A stretch of DNA of 64,000 bases from Bythopirellula polymerisocia (GCF_007860015.1 NZ_SJPS01000009.1:1-64000); one strand, 5' to 3'. Shown: positions 25,842 through 36,833, numbered from the stretch's first letter. Translations and numbers: made by a program. Notes: a model not told the origin generated them from the sequence alone.

Positions 25842-27632
25842 ATGGAAGTCCGCAACAAAGCGACCCGCATCGAATTATTTTCACTCAAGACTCGCCCGAT
25901 GCGCGCCTTCCACATGTCGTGGTTCGCGTTCTTTTTATGCTTTTTTGCTTGGTTCGGTATCGCCCCGTTGATGGCGATCGTTCGCGACGAATTAGGGCTA
26001 ACCAAGGAGCAAATCGGCAACACGATCATTGCCTCTGTGGCGATTACTATCTTCGCGCGGCTATTCATCGGCTGGCTTTGTGACCGAATCGGGCCGCGGT
26101 TGAGTTACACATTCTTACTCATGACGGGCTCGATTCCTGTCATGTTAATAGGATTGGCCAACTCGTATGAGTCCTTCTTACTGTTTCGTCTCGGTATCGG
26201 AGTGATTGGGGCATCGTTCGTTATTACTCAATATCACACCTCGGTCATGTTTGCCCCGAATGTAGTCGGTACAGCCAACGCCACGAGTGCAGGCTGGGGG
26301 AATTTGGGTGGTGGGGTCACTCAAATGATCATGCCTCTCGTGTTCGCTTTTTTCATCTGGCTTGGCTACGGTGATCCCACTGCTTGGCGTCTCTCGATGG
26401 TGGCCGCGGGTGCGGTCTGCTTCGTGACAGGCGTCGCATATTACTTCTTCACGACCGACTTGCCTGATGGCAATTTCAAAGAACTACGTGCTTCTGGGGA
26501 AATCTCGTCAACCGAGAAAGGAAAAGGCTCCTTTTGGCTCGCCGCTCGGGACTATCGGGTCTGGGCATTATTCCTGGTCTACGCTGCTTGTTTTGGTGTT
26601 GAACTGACTATCAACAACATTGCAGCAATTTACTATATGGACTACTTCGACTTGGGCCTGAAAACGGCGGGGCTCGTCGCTGGCCTGTTTGGGTTGATGA
26701 ATATTTTCGCCCGTACACTCGGTGGGTTCATTAGTGACCGATTTGTCCGCATTGCAGGACTCAAAGGCCGTGTCCAATGGCTATTTTTTGCACTCTTGGT
26801 AGAAGGGTTCGCACTGCTGCTCTTCTCTCAAATGCAAGTGCTGGCCTTAGCTATTCCGACCATGATTGTTTTCAGCTTGTTCGTGCAAATGTCCGAGGGG
26901 GCCACCTTTTCTGTAGTTCCGTTTATTAATAAGAAGGCCTTGGGTAGCGTGGCTGGCATCGTGGGTGCGGGTGGAAACATGGGTGCCGTATGTGCAGGCT
27001 TCTTGTTTCGTTCAGAAGGCCTGAGCTATCCCCAGGCACTCTTGATTCTTGGCGGAGCTGTTTGTGTCTTTTCGTTTTCTACTTTGCTGGTGAAGTTCAG
27101 CCCTGCCGCAGAGAAAGAGGCTGCCGATGAGTTTGATCTGGCCATGACCCGCAGGCGTGAAGAACTCAAAGATCGCAAGCCGCTTCGCGAACTCATTCCC
27201 GGAATTCGTCACCTTCGACCCATGGATGCGCTGCGAATCTATTTAGGCGTCGCCCTGTTTATCAAGGGTATCTACTTCATCACGAATATGGCCGAACTTG
27301 AGTCGACTCTCGGCGAAGGCCTTGGTCAAGGGCAGACGATGATCGCCTGGTCTGTGGTGTTTGCACACATTATTGGTGGAGCCTGCCTCATGCTCGGTTT
27401 CGTAACGCGTGTAGCCGCAGCTGCAAACGCTTTGATTCTCTTTGGCGCCGTCTTGTTCTCTTTGGGAGGCACCGCAGCAAGCGAAAGCGTCCTCGGAACA
27501 AACGTCGATTTCCAATTTACTGCGTTCGTTTTCTTCACACTCGTACTCTTCGTGTGGCGGGGATCTGGTCCCTTGTCGCTCGACCATTTGTTGCGCCTCG
27601 ACGTCGAAGCGGAACCGGAAATAGTATTGTAA
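25842..27632 (+). CDS. narK: NarK-type nitrate/nitrite MFS transporter fused to a DoxX-like domain
   Basis: A 596-residue membrane protein. Residues about 20-435 are an MFS transporter of the nitrate/nitrite porter group, with the glycine-rich signature GWGNLGGGVTQMIMP and DRIGPRLSY between helices. After a polar linker (about 440-470, KEAADEFDLAMTRRREELKDRK) comes a second membrane unit of about four helices (MDALRIYLGVALFIKG ... GGACLMLGFVTRVAA ... FVFFTLVLFVW) that reads as a DoxX/SURF4-like domain. Nitrate porters normally end after 12 helices, so this is a fusion. The DoxX part could pass electrons or sense redox state beside the transporter; that is speculation. Confidence 0.85.
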   Translation: MEVRNKATRIELFSLKTRPMRAFHMSWFAFFLCFFAWFGIAPLMAIVRDELGLTKEQIGNTIIASVAITIFARLFIGWLCDRIGPRLSYTFLLMTGSIPVMLIGLANSYESFLLFRLGIGVIGASFVITQYHTSVMFAPNVVGTANATSAGWGNLGGGVTQMIMPLVFAFFIWLGYGDPTAWRLSMVAAGAVCFVTGVAYYFFTTDLPDGNFKELRASGEISSTEKGKGSFWLAARDYRVWALFLVYAACFGVELTINNIAAIYYMDYFDLGLKTAGLVAGLFGLMNIFARTLGGFISDRFVRIAGLKGRVQWLFFALLVEGFALLLFSQMQVLALAIPTMIVFSLFVQMSEGATFSVVPFINKKALGSVAGIVGAGGNMGAVCAGFLFRSEGLSYPQALLILGGAVCVFSFSTLLVKFSPAAEKEAADEFDLAMTRRREELKDRKPLRELIPGIRHLRPMDALRIYLGVALFIKGIYFITNMAELESTLGEGLGQGQTMIAWSVVFAHIIGGACLMLGFVTRVAAAANALILFGAVLFSLGGTAASESVLGTNVDFQFTAFVFFTLVLFVWRGSGPLSLDHLLRLDVEAEPEIVL

Positions 27633-27638
27633 CACATT

Positions 27639-29231
27639 ATGGCTAGAACACCTGAACACTGGGATGTCGAGGATTCTGTATTTTGGGATTCGACAGGCAA
27701 ATCCATCGCCAATCGCAACCTGTGGGTTTCGATTCCCAATCTCCTCTGCGGATTCTCTGTCTGGTTGTATTGGGGCATGATCGTCAAGGTGATGCAGCGC
27801 CTGCATTTCGCCAACACCGAGCTATTCAATTTCACGTTTAATAATGAAGGCCAAGCCTACGATGAGGCGGGCTACCGGGCTCTGCTATTCACGCTGCCGG
27901 CAGTGGCAGGACTGGCGGGTGCGACGCTGCGGATCCCCAATTCGTTTATGATTGCGATCTGTGGTGGGAGGAACGTCAAGTTCATGACCACGGTCATGCT
28001 GATCATACCCGCCTTGCTGACGGGGCTTGCTCTCCGAAATCCGGAAACGCCGTTCTCCGTCTATATCATCCTGGCTGCTTTCTCGGGTGTCGGCGGTGGG
28101 GCCTTTGCGTCCAGCATGTCGAACATTTCATTCTTCTTCCCCAAGCGGATGCAAGGTCTGGCGCTCGGGCTCAACGCGGGACTGGGGAATGTGGGAGTCA
28201 GCGTAATGCAGTTCCTCGTTCCTTGGGTGATCACCCGGAGCTTGTTTGGTGGAATCGGCGGAGATCCTCAGGAATTCCTCGTCAAAAATGAGACTCAGCA
28301 ACTCTGGATCCAGAATGCGGCGCTGGTGTGGGTGCCGATCATGATCGTGTTGACAATCATGGCATGGGTGTTCATGAACAATCTGCCACAGCACAAATGT
28401 GGTCCAACGCCTGTGGCGATCGGCAAATATCTCTGGCTACAGATGATCGGGTTTCTCGGCACAGCAGTGGGGGTCATCTTCTTGATGTTTGTACCAATGC
28501 CAATTCCGGAGTTGGTACGTATTTTCTTGGTGCTGCTCGTATCGGTGATCACTACCTTGCTGGGCATGCGATTCATGACTCCGCAGGCCATTCAACAACC
28601 GCTCAATGGCCAGTTTGCCATTTTCCGCAATAAGCACAACTGGGTTATGACATGGCTCTATGTGATGACATTTGGTTCGTTCATTGGCTACTCAAACGCC
28701 TTCCCCAAACTGATCGACGATATCTTCGTCACCCCTTCCAACGGACTTGTTACCTCGCATTACATTTGGATTGGTGCAGCAGTAGGGGCGCTCATTCGTC
28801 CGGTGGGGGGTTGGCTGTCTGATAAATTAGGAGGTGCGCGGGTCACTCAGTGGGACACCTGGGTCATGGTCGCCGCGACTGTATTAGCGGGTTATATCGT
28901 TGCGTTGGCAGGACAAAGCGAGACCCCCGAAAAGTATTTCATTCCGTTCCTGGTGACTTTTGTCGTGTTATTTGCCTCTACAGGAATCGGTAATGGTTCT
29001 ACATTCCGTATGATCCCCATTATTTTTTCCAAAGAACAAGCGGGACCAGTCCTCGGTTGGACCTCTGCCATTGCGGCCTACGGTGCCTACCTAATACCCC
29101 AGGTATTCGCGACGCAGATTGAAGCCGGTACACCAGAATACGCGCTCTACGGATTCGCAGTCTATTACGCCAGTTGCCTGATTGTGAATTGGTGGTTTTA
29201 TGCTCGTGCTGGTGCAGAAATCAAGTGCTAA
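27639..29231 (+). CDS. narK2: Second NarK-type nitrate/nitrite transporter
   Basis: A 530-residue 12-helix MFS protein, probably a nitrate/nitrite antiporter exporting nitrite made by NarG. The nitrate signature is clear at about residues 160-190 (SSMSNISFFFPKRMQG, GLNAGLGNVGVSVMQFL). A second signature-like segment lies near residue 450 (STGIGNGSTFRMIPIIF). It starts 6 bases after the first transporter and lacks the DoxX extension. A pair of NarK types is common in nitrate-respiring operons: one usually symports nitrate with protons, the other exchanges nitrate for nitrite. Which is which here is not decided by sequence reading. Confidence 0.9.
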   Translation: MARTPEHWDVEDSVFWDSTGKSIANRNLWVSIPNLLCGFSVWLYWGMIVKVMQRLHFANTELFNFTFNNEGQAYDEAGYRALLFTLPAVAGLAGATLRIPNSFMIAICGGRNVKFMTTVMLIIPALLTGLALRNPETPFSVYIILAAFSGVGGGAFASSMSNISFFFPKRMQGLALGLNAGLGNVGVSVMQFLVPWVITRSLFGGIGGDPQEFLVKNETQQLWIQNAALVWVPIMIVLTIMAWVFMNNLPQHKCGPTPVAIGKYLWLQMIGFLGTAVGVIFLMFVPMPIPELVRIFLVLLVSVITTLLGMRFMTPQAIQQPLNGQFAIFRNKHNWVMTWLYVMTFGSFIGYSNAFPKLIDDIFVTPSNGLVTSHYIWIGAAVGALIRPVGGWLSDKLGGARVTQWDTWVMVAATVLAGYIVALAGQSETPEKYFIPFLVTFVVLFASTGIGNGSTFRMIPIIFSKEQAGPVLGWTSAIAAYGAYLIPQVFATQIEAGTPEYALYGFAVYYASCLIVNWWFYARAGAEIKC

Positions 29232-29258
29232 GAGACAGGTAAGTTCGGACAAAAAGCA

Positions 29259-29912
29259 ATGCAACAACGAGTCCTCTTAATCGTACTGCTGATTGGTGTT
29301 GGCTTCGGCCTGTCGCTGCTCGTGTCAGCGATGAGTTTGTGGCACATGCCCGACAACCAGCAAGGTTACGCCCCTGAGCAACCCATCAATTACTCGCATC
29401 GACTCCACGCCGGTGAATTGCAGATCGACTGTAAATTCTGTCACTCTGCGGCGCAGTCGGGTCACTACGCTGGCATTCCTTCAACTGAAGTCTGTATGAA
29501 GTGCCATCGCTATGTGACTGCTCCCTACGACCAGATGCAACAGGAACTGCAATTGGCTGACAAAGAAGGACGTAAGCCTGAGACGATTGTCTCGCCAGAA
29601 CTTAAGAAACTTTACGATTCCTTAGCGCTCGATGAGAACCTCCAGCCGATTGAAAACGGTACGCCTCAGTCGATTCCTTGGGTGCGAGTTCACAATCTCC
29701 CCGACTTTGCATGTTTCAACCACCAGGCGCATGTCGCGGCGGGGGTGACGTGCCAGACTTGCCATGGCCCGGTTGAATCGATGGAGCGCGTGAGCCAGTT
29801 TGCGCCACTTTCGATGGGTTGGTGTGTCAATTGCCATCGCGAATCAACCCGGGATGGCGTCAATGGCCGTGAGGTTCACGCTGCCACCGATTGCACTGTT
29901 TGCCACCACTAG
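29259..29912 (+). CDS. actA: ACIII pentahaem cytochrome c subunit
   Basis: A 217-residue cytochrome with an N-terminal membrane anchor and five CXXCH sites (CKFCH, CMKCH, CQTCH, CVNCH, CTVCH), the haem count known for ActA of alternative complex III. Further histidines (YSHRLHAG, FNHQAHVAAG) are candidate sixth ligands. It is the first gene of the act set, 27 bases after narK2 with no terminator in between, so the act genes appear to be read through from nar. Confidence 0.92.
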   Translation: MQQRVLLIVLLIGVGFGLSLLVSAMSLWHMPDNQQGYAPEQPINYSHRLHAGELQIDCKFCHSAAQSGHYAGIPSTEVCMKCHRYVTAPYDQMQQELQLADKEGRKPETIVSPELKKLYDSLALDENLQPIENGTPQSIPWVRVHNLPDFACFNHQAHVAAGVTCQTCHGPVESMERVSQFAPLSMGWCVNCHRESTRDGVNGREVHAATDCTVCHH

Positions 29913-29921
29913 TTTTCGAAC

Positions 29922-32900
29922 ATGAATGCTATGAATCAGAATTCTGACGACCATCGATCCCTCGGCACTGAACCCCGGGGTCTACGAAGACTTTCCAATG
30001 GTTATTTCGTCTCGACGGAAGAAGCTCCGGCGCTGAGCCGACGCGAGTTCTTAGAAGCCGCCGGGTTTTCGCTCTCGCTGGCAGCGATGAGCGGCTGTGG
30101 CCGAGCCCCTGTTGAATCTGCTTTGCCATTTCCCATCCAGCCCGTGGGTGCCATTCCCGGTCGTCTCCAATACTATGCTTCCACCTGCGCGGGTTGTCCG
30201 GCAGCTTGCGGACTGCTCATTGGAACCCGCGATGGCCGACCATTAAAGATGGAAGGCCTGCCAGAGCACCCGCTCTCTCAAGGGGGACTCTGTGCGGTGG
30301 GACAAGCACTGCCAATCGGCCTGTATGACAGCCAACGCCTGATAGGCCTGCTTCGTGCAGGCAAGAAAGCAGAGTGGGCACAGGTTGACGAAGAAATCCT
30401 TCAAGGCCTCCGCCAGATTAAAGACCAAGAACAGCAAGTTGTGATTGTTACGTCAACAATCACCAGCCCAACGATCCAAGCTAGTATCGACAGCTTTCTT
30501 GATCAGTTCCAGAATGCCAAACACGTCGTGCTCGATGCCGTAAGTTCCTCAGCTATTCTGGATGCACACGAACAAACCCATGCGGTACGCGTGCTTCCCC
30601 ATTATCGGTTTGATCGCGCCGAGGTCGTGGTGTCTTTTGGGGCCGATTTTCTCGGTACCTGGATTTCGCCCGTCGAGTTTACTGCGGACTGGAGTGCTCG
30701 GCGAGTTCCCAGAGAGCAGTCCCCCGAGATGTCTTACCATGTCCAGTTGGAAAGTCGGATGTCTCTCACGGGGAGTAATGCGGATCGCCGAATCGCGATT
30801 CACCCGAGCAACCAAGGGCCGCTGGTGGCACGTCTGGCGGACAAGTTGGCGGCGGCGGCGGGCAGGCAGCTAGACGAACCACTGGCACCGAGGATTGCAG
30901 AGAGCGACGAGAATCTTGTCTCTGAACTTGCCGAGCGTTTGTGGAATGCTCGGGGAAAGAGCCTTGTGCTCTGTGATAGTCAGGAAGTTGGCGTCCAAAC
31001 ACAAATCAATTTCATCAATGACCTGCTGGGCAACTACGAACACACGTTAGATATTGAGCGTCCAAGCCTTCAGCGGCAAGGGAACGACCGAGAAGTCCAG
31101 CAACTGGTCGAAGATATCCGCGCTAAGCAGGTTGGTGCACTGATCGTCGCCGAGGTGGATTTGCTATACGATCTCGCCGGGCATGAATCGCTCTCCGCCG
31201 AAGTCGGTGAAATCCCGTTGACGATTAGCTTTTCGCATCGTGTGGATGAGTTTGCCGCGATTGCCAAATTTGTGTGCCCTGACCACCACACGCTAGAATC
31301 GTGGTCTGACGCTGAGCCGATCAGCGGTTTGATCAGTTTGATTCAGCCGACGATCCGCCCTCTGAGTAATACTCGAGCCATCGTGGAAAGCTTGGCAGTC
31401 TGGTCTGGTCAACCTCAGGCAGCCTATGAGGTGGTTAAAGACCACTGGGAAAAGAAAATCTTCCCTCGCCGCCGGTCGACGGGCTCTTCCCAGTTCCTCG
31501 ATTTCTGGGAACAAGCTCTGCGGGACGGATTTGTCGAAGTCAGTTCGGAGGCCCCTACGATTGGAAGGTTTGAGACCAGTGTTCTAGAGCCAGTAGCTCA
31601 GGAGAGGATGTCTGAGAACTTCTCCTTAGTGCTCTACAACAAAGTGTCAATGCTTGACAGCCGCCACTCCCATAATCCTTGGCTCCAAGAACTACCCGAC
31701 CCAGTCACAAAAGTAACTTGGGACAACTACGTTAGTATTTCACCGCGGGATGCGGCAGAACTCGGTATTCAAGATGGTGATGTGGTTAAGGTTTCAGCCG
31801 GCAAGAATGGATCCCGAATCGAGTTACCAGCCCTGATACAGCCCGGTCAACATGACGGGGTCTTGGCGGTTGCCCTCGCTTACGGATGCAAAGGGACCGA
31901 TCGCTTTGCAAAGATTGGGCCACAATGGATCGAAGCCCGCCCGAGTGTTTCGGAGAATGGCTTGGTTGGGGTAAACGCCGCAGTTTTTGTCTCGTTTCAT
32001 GGTGGCACCCAGCGCTACACGCGGGCCGGTTTTTCTCTGGCAAAGACTAGCAGGCATCGCGAACTCGCCGCTACCCAAGAGTACAACTCCCTGGAGTTGC
32101 CGCCAGAGGTAGCGCCGCATGGTGCAGAACGGCGCAAGATCGTTCAGCACACGACTCTTGCCGCTTTCACCAAGGATGCCGAGGCAGGCGCTGTCGAGGA
32201 GCACTTTAGCACCGAGACGCAATTGTGGCCAGAAGACCATCCCAAACCAGACCATACCTGGGGAATGGTCATTGATCTCAATAAATGTACCGGATGTTCA
32301 GCGTGTGTAATTGCTTGTCAGTCTGAAAATAATATCCCCGTTGTCGGTTACGACGAAGTGCGACGCCAACGCGAAATGCACTGGATACGCATCGATCGAT
32401 ACTACGATGGGGAAGACGAAGACCTGAACGTTGCGCATCAACCTATGATGTGTCAACACTGCGGCAATGCACCGTGTGAAACCGTGTGTCCTGTTTTGGC
32501 AACGGTCCATAGCAGCGAAGGCCTTAACGAACAGGTTTACAACCGCTGCGTCGGCACGCGCTATTGTGCGAATAACTGCCCATACAAAGTCCGTCGTTTC
32601 AATTGGTTCAAGTATCCCTACGACGATACTCTGCAAAACCTGGTGCTCAACCCTGAGGTAACGGTCCGTTCGCGGGGCGTTATGGAAAAATGTTCGATGT
32701 GTTTCCAACGGATCGAAGCCGGGAAGATTGAAGCCCGCAGTCAGGGGTTGCCGATTGTTGATGGTGCTATTCAGACGGCATGCCAGCAATCTTGTCCAGC
32801 CAGTGCAATTGTTTTCGGTGACATGAACGATCCGCAGAGCGAAATTCATCTGGCTCTGGAGAACCCCCGCCGTTACCGAGTCCTCGAAGAACTCAACGTG

Positions 32901-32963
32901 CGTCCAGCGGTTTCCTATTTGAGAGTCGTAAGAAATCGCGACGAGGAGTCTCAGCATGGCTAA
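29922..32963 (+). CDS. actB: ACIII iron-sulfur/molybdopterin-fold subunit
   Basis: A 1013-residue fusion typical of ActB. The N-terminus has a Tat-like segment ([10 protein letters not shown]) near residue 40. Residues about 90-700 form a molybdopterin-oxidoreductase-like domain, thought to lack cofactor in ACIII, with a CAGCPAAC...GGLCAVG cysteine group. Residues about 770-1000 form the ferredoxin-like domain with [37 protein letters not shown] and CSMCFQR...CQQSCP, enough for one [3Fe-4S] and three [4Fe-4S] clusters. It carries electrons from the quinol site towards ActA. Its last 8 bases overlap actC. Confidence 0.93.
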   Translation: MNAMNQNSDDHRSLGTEPRGLRRLSNGYFVSTEEAPALSRREFLEAAGFSLSLAAMSGCGRAPVESALPFPIQPVGAIPGRLQYYASTCAGCPAACGLLIGTRDGRPLKMEGLPEHPLSQGGLCAVGQALPIGLYDSQRLIGLLRAGKKAEWAQVDEEILQGLRQIKDQEQQVVIVTSTITSPTIQASIDSFLDQFQNAKHVVLDAVSSSAILDAHEQTHAVRVLPHYRFDRAEVVVSFGADFLGTWISPVEFTADWSARRVPREQSPEMSYHVQLESRMSLTGSNADRRIAIHPSNQGPLVARLADKLAAAAGRQLDEPLAPRIAESDENLVSELAERLWNARGKSLVLCDSQEVGVQTQINFINDLLGNYEHTLDIERPSLQRQGNDREVQQLVEDIRAKQVGALIVAEVDLLYDLAGHESLSAEVGEIPLTISFSHRVDEFAAIAKFVCPDHHTLESWSDAEPISGLISLIQPTIRPLSNTRAIVESLAVWSGQPQAAYEVVKDHWEKKIFPRRRSTGSSQFLDFWEQALRDGFVEVSSEAPTIGRFETSVLEPVAQERMSENFSLVLYNKVSMLDSRHSHNPWLQELPDPVTKVTWDNYVSISPRDAAELGIQDGDVVKVSAGKNGSRIELPALIQPGQHDGVLAVALAYGCKGTDRFAKIGPQWIEARPSVSENGLVGVNAAVFVSFHGGTQRYTRAGFSLAKTSRHRELAATQEYNSLELPPEVAPHGAERRKIVQHTTLAAFTKDAEAGAVEEHFSTETQLWPEDHPKPDHTWGMVIDLNKCTGCSACVIACQSENNIPVVGYDEVRRQREMHWIRIDRYYDGEDEDLNVAHQPMMCQHCGNAPCETVCPVLATVHSSEGLNEQVYNRCVGTRYCANNCPYKVRRFNWFKYPYDDTLQNLVLNPEVTVRSRGVMEKCSMCFQRIEAGKIEARSQGLPIVDGAIQTACQQSCPASAIVFGDMNDPQSEIHLALENPRRYRVLEELNVRPAVSYLRVVRNRDEESQHG

Positions 32964-34395
32964 GTCAAAAAAGCAACGAACGACTCCGGTTGCTCCAGTG
33001 CAAGCTGCCGACCCGCTGGCGACTCTGCGTCCCCAATTGATCACTGGCGGAAAGACGCCCGCGGATGTGACTCGCGATATCTGTGCTCCCCTGGATCATA
33101 GTCCTGGCGCTCTGTGGTGGTCCGCCTTTTCGGTGTCCATGACTGCCCTTATCGTGGGGACTATAGCGGTCACCTACCAAATCGCCACGGGTATCGGTAC
33201 GTGGGGATTGAATCGAACCGTAGGATGGGCGTTCGACATTACCAATTTCGTGTTCTGGGTTGGTATTGGCCATGCCGGCACGCTGATTTCGGCCGTGCTC
33301 TTTCTGTTTCGGCAGAAGTGGCGCACTTCGGTGAATCGCTCAGCAGAGGCAATGACGCTAATTGCTGTCGTCTGTGCCGGTCTCTTCCCCGTGATTCACA
33401 TGGGACGTCCTTGGCTGGCGTTTTGGATGTTCCCCTATCCCAACACGCGCGGCTCACTCTGGGTCAACTTCAAGTCACCACTGCTCTGGGATGTCTTTGC
33501 GATCTCCACTTACTTGCTCATCTCAGCCGTCTTCTGGTACGTAGGATTGATTCCTGATCTGGCCACGATTCGCGACAAATCCAAACCGGGTTGGCGTCGA
33601 CGCATTACAGGGTTCTTCAGTCTCGGCTGGAACGGTTCGGCACGCACTTGGCATCGCTATGAAACGGTTTATATGTTGCTAGCTGGTCTTGCTACGCCGC
33701 TGGTGTTTTCCGTGCATACGATTGTGAGTATGGACTTTGCCACCGCCATGATTCCCGGTTGGCATACGACCATCTTTCCTCCTTATTTCGTAGCTGGGGC
33801 AATCTTTAGCGGGTTGGCCATGGTGCTGACCCTCATGCTCATTGCCCGCAAGGTAATGCATCTCGAAGACTACATAACCGTCCTGCATATCGAAGCGATG
33901 TGCAAGCTGATGCTCTCAATGGGCTGCATTGTGGGCTTGGCCTATGGCACGGAATTCTTTATCGCGGCCTACAGCGGCAATCCCTACGAACAGTTTGTGT
34001 TTCTCAATCGGGCACTAGGACCGTTTAGTTGGGCCTATTGGACCATGGTTTCTTGCAACGTGTTGATTCCGCAATTGTTGTGGTTAAGGTCGCTGCGGAG
34101 GAACTTCGCTTTCGTCTTCCTGATCAGCATTGTTGTCAATATCGGCATGTGGTTTGAACGCTTTGTAATTATCGTCACGAGCCTGCATCGCGATTTCTTA
34201 CCCTCAAGTTGGGCCAGTTATGTGCCCACGATTGTTGAGGTCGCCACCTTGGTAGGAAGCTTTGGCCTGTTCTTTTCCTGTTTCTTGCTGTTTTGCCGGT
34301 TTATGCCCGTGATTGCCATGGCCGAAGTAAAGGGAGTGCTGAAATCTCCCCAGCGTGATCTAAAGCACGATTCGGCAAGAGGAGATGCAGCATGA
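32956..34395 (+). CDS. actC: ACIII NrfD/PsrC-like membrane subunit
   Basis: A 479-residue integral membrane protein of the NrfD family, with about ten helices, that holds the quinol-binding site and part of a proton route in ACIII. Landmarks are [17 protein letters not shown] before helix 1, [33 protein letters not shown], and [17 protein letters not shown]. It overlaps actB by 8 bases and actD by 4 bases (ATGA). Confidence 0.93.
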   Translation: MAKSKKQRTTPVAPVQAADPLATLRPQLITGGKTPADVTRDICAPLDHSPGALWWSAFSVSMTALIVGTIAVTYQIATGIGTWGLNRTVGWAFDITNFVFWVGIGHAGTLISAVLFLFRQKWRTSVNRSAEAMTLIAVVCAGLFPVIHMGRPWLAFWMFPYPNTRGSLWVNFKSPLLWDVFAISTYLLISAVFWYVGLIPDLATIRDKSKPGWRRRITGFFSLGWNGSARTWHRYETVYMLLAGLATPLVFSVHTIVSMDFATAMIPGWHTTIFPPYFVAGAIFSGLAMVLTLMLIARKVMHLEDYITVLHIEAMCKLMLSMGCIVGLAYGTEFFIAAYSGNPYEQFVFLNRALGPFSWAYWTMVSCNVLIPQLLWLRSLRRNFAFVFLISIVVNIGMWFERFVIIVTSLHRDFLPSSWASYVPTIVEVATLVGSFGLFFSCFLLFCRFMPVIAMAEVKGVLKSPQRDLKHDSARGDAA

Positions 34396-34931
34396 GTGAC
34401 CGTAGACTTCTTGCTTCCTTCGACTGTGAAGAAGACCTGTTGGCAGCCACCACACTGCTCAATAGCAAGGGATACAGGATCGTCGATGCCTTTACTCCCT
34501 ATGCCGTGCATGGCCTCGATCACGCCATGGGCCTCAAGCCCTCGCGGCTTACCTGGGTCTGTTTTGTTTGCGGCATGGTGGGTGCCTTGGGAATGCTCTG
34601 GTTTGAATACTGGATAGGTGCAATCTCCTGGCCAATCGATGTCGGCGGTAAGCCGTGGAATTCGCTTCCCTCGAATGTCCCCGTTGCTTTTGAAACCGCC
34701 GTACTGCTGGCAGGATTTGGCAGTGTGTTCGCGCTGTTGGGAGTATCTCGTTTGTATCCGGGAAAGAAGGTTCAGCCAGTGCTAGAGCGTGTGACCGACG
34801 ATCGATTTGTACTGGTACTCGACGAAGCAGATGCTCGCTTCGACATGTCTCAAGTTGAAGCGATGCTCAAGCCATTCAACCTTGCTGCACTTGAAGAGCG
34901 GGTTGTCACGACGGAGGGATTGCAGCGATGA
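34392..34931 (+). CDS. actD: ACIII DUF3341 membrane subunit
   Basis: A 179-residue protein with two membrane helices (about residues 55-78 and 95-118) separated by a short loop and flanked by cytoplasmic domains. The N-terminal ferredoxin-like fold begins [18 protein letters not shown], and the text [16 protein letters not shown] before helix 1 is typical of DUF3341/ActD. It packs against ActC in ACIII structures and carries no cofactor. ATGA overlaps occur on both sides. Confidence 0.92.
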   Translation: MSDRRLLASFDCEEDLLAATTLLNSKGYRIVDAFTPYAVHGLDHAMGLKPSRLTWVCFVCGMVGALGMLWFEYWIGAISWPIDVGGKPWNSLPSNVPVAFETAVLLAGFGSVFALLGVSRLYPGKKVQPVLERVTDDRFVLVLDEADARFDMSQVEAMLKPFNLAALEERVVTTEGLQR

Positions 34932-35602
34932 TTTACCGTTTGAATATTGGCTTGCTAGTCCTGCTGGGAGCAATCCTGGTGATGTTGATGGTTCTGAGAG
35001 TCGACAATTCACGCCCAAATTACCAAGTGAATCTGGGCGACGACATGACTTATTCGCCAGCCTTCACTCCGTTCGAAGCCAATAGCAACTTCGCCAATGG
35101 TCGCACTCTGCAGGATCCCGTGCCCGGGACAATTGCGCGAGGCACCCAGTTGTTTTCCTTTGAAGCCACGCCTGAGGGTGCGCTGCGAGCGGGCACAGAA
35201 CTGCCGAACCCCTTCGATCCTAGTTCGGAAGCAGGGATCGCTTCCGCGGATCGGGGGGATGCCCTGTTTTCTGTCTTTTGCATATCTTGCCACGGTGCTG
35301 ACGGCACAGGTAACGGTCCGGTGGCGAAGTGGGGTTTTCCTCCTCCTCCGTCCCTTCTGACTGGCAAGTCTCGCGAAATGAAAGACGGACAATTATTTCA
35401 CATTCTCACCTATGGTCAGAACAGCATGCCGCAGTTCGCAGCCCAATTGCCGCCCGCAAGCCGGTGGGATCTTATCAACTATATCCGACGTATCCAAAAC
35501 GAGTCGCCTCCAATCACCACTGAAAGTTCCGTGTACTCGAATCCTTCTGGGAAAATAGAAGCGCCTCTGGCAATCTCAGCCAATACGGAAGCTCAACCAT
35601 GA
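34928..35602 (+). CDS. actE: ACIII monohaem cytochrome c subunit
   Basis: A 224-residue protein with an N-terminal membrane anchor (LLVLLGAILVMLMVL) and one cytochrome c domain: CISCHGADGTGNG near residue 118, with NSMPQFAAQL giving the likely methionine ligand near residue 162. ActE is the electron exit of ACIII to soluble or oxidase-bound cytochromes. It has no lipobox cysteine, so anchoring is by helix. It overlaps actD and actF by 4 bases each. Confidence 0.92.
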   Translation: MIYRLNIGLLVLLGAILVMLMVLRVDNSRPNYQVNLGDDMTYSPAFTPFEANSNFANGRTLQDPVPGTIARGTQLFSFEATPEGALRAGTELPNPFDPSSEAGIASADRGDALFSVFCISCHGADGTGNGPVAKWGFPPPPSLLTGKSREMKDGQLFHILTYGQNSMPQFAAQLPPASRWDLINYIRRIQNESPPITTESSVYSNPSGKIEAPLAISANTEAQP

Positions 35603-36762
35603 CTCCTGCAAGTGCTCCATTCTCAACTCTAAGCCGTCGGTTGGCTCTCCTTGCCATAGTCTCAGCCATTACCCTGGCCATTGGTGCAGCAATTTCACCT
35701 GTTCGCACATGGAGCAATCTGTTGATTATTAATTTCTACCTTGTCACATTAGGACTTGGTGGTGCACTGTTCATTGCCTTGACTTATGTCTGCAACGCTT
35801 CATGGAATGTAAGTTTTCGCCGAGTTCCAGAAGCGTTAGCCGTCCTGCTTGCGCCGGTTGGCTTGGGTCTTTTGGCGGTCCTTGCCCTGGGACGCGAGCA
35901 CTACGACTGGCATCCCCACGGCACCGGTGACGCTGGTACCTTCTGGTTCAAAGAGATGTGGTGCAATTCGACTTTTTGGTTTGGCAGGGCGGCTGTCTAT
36001 GTCTCCTTATGGATTCTGTTGTCTCGTGCATTGGTGACTGTATCGCGGCGCCAAGACAACACCGGAACACTGGGCCTAACCATCGCCAATAAGCGATTGT
36101 CCGCCCTATTTCTCTTCGTCTATGCAGTGACTTTTTCGCTTGCTAGTTGTGATTGGCTCATGTTGCTCGAGCCTTTATGGTTTAGTACAATCTGGGGCGT
36201 GTACAATTTTGCAGGCATGGTTCAAGCGGTACTCGCTACCATGATCGTGTTGGCACTTGTGCTTAGATCGCGAGGCCCTCTGCGGCGTATCTTTACAGAC
36301 GATCACCTTCACGATCTAGGAAAATTGCTCCTGGGGTTTAGTTGTTTCTGGATGTACATCTGGTTCAGCCAATACATGCTAATTTGGTACACCAACATTC
36401 CAGAAGAAGCGTCCTATTTCATTCCCAGAATGCAGGGCGCGTGGGGACCCATTATGGTCGTCAATATTGTGCTGAATTGGATCGCTCCATTTTTATTTTT
36501 GCTACCCAGGCCATGCAAACGGAGCGAAAGCGTCATGATGAAAGTGGCTGTCATTGTGCTCATCGGGCGTTGGGTCGACCTCTACGTGATGGTTTTTCCC
36601 ACCACGATGGGTGACTGGCCGGTTTTTGGCCTGTGGGAACTTGCCGGAGGATGTCTATTGATTGGCACATTCGGATGGTTGTTCTTCCGGTCCTTCGCCA
36701 AAGCGGCACCTGTGCCAAGTGCCGATCCATTACTCGGCGAGAGCCTCCATTATCACTGTTAA
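35599..36762 (+). CDS. actF: ACIII second membrane subunit (ActF)
   Basis: A 387-residue polytopic membrane protein, the second NrfD-like subunit of alternative complex III. About ten helices are visible. Charged and aromatic segments (HYDWHPHGTGDAGTFWFKEMW, FWMYIWFSQYMLIWYTNIPEEASYF) match the ActF pattern. It is the last gene of the nar-act run. No cytochrome oxidase genes follow, although many act clusters continue with caa3 oxidase. A hairpin at 36815 probably ends the transcript. Confidence 0.9.
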   Translation: MTPASAPFSTLSRRLALLAIVSAITLAIGAAISPVRTWSNLLIINFYLVTLGLGGALFIALTYVCNASWNVSFRRVPEALAVLLAPVGLGLLAVLALGREHYDWHPHGTGDAGTFWFKEMWCNSTFWFGRAAVYVSLWILLSRALVTVSRRQDNTGTLGLTIANKRLSALFLFVYAVTFSLASCDWLMLLEPLWFSTIWGVYNFAGMVQAVLATMIVLALVLRSRGPLRRIFTDDHLHDLGKLLLGFSCFWMYIWFSQYMLIWYTNIPEEASYFIPRMQGAWGPIMVVNIVLNWIAPFLFLLPRPCKRSESVMMKVAVIVLIGRWVDLYVMVFPTTMGDWPVFGLWELAGGCLLIGTFGWLFFRSFAKAAPVPSADPLLGESLHYHC

Positions 36763-36814
36763 GTGATTTCGATAGCCACAACAATGCCATCATGCCCGAG
36801 TGACAGATTCTGAT

Positions 36815-36833
36815 TCGGTGCTCAAAGCACCGA
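36815..36833 (+). terminator. Perfect hairpin after actF
   Basis: TCGGTGCT, loop CAA, AGCACCGA: an 8-bp perfect stem 53 bases after the actF stop. The downstream tail is AT-rich (TATAAATAAC) rather than a T-run, so intrinsic termination is probable but not certain. Confidence 0.45.
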
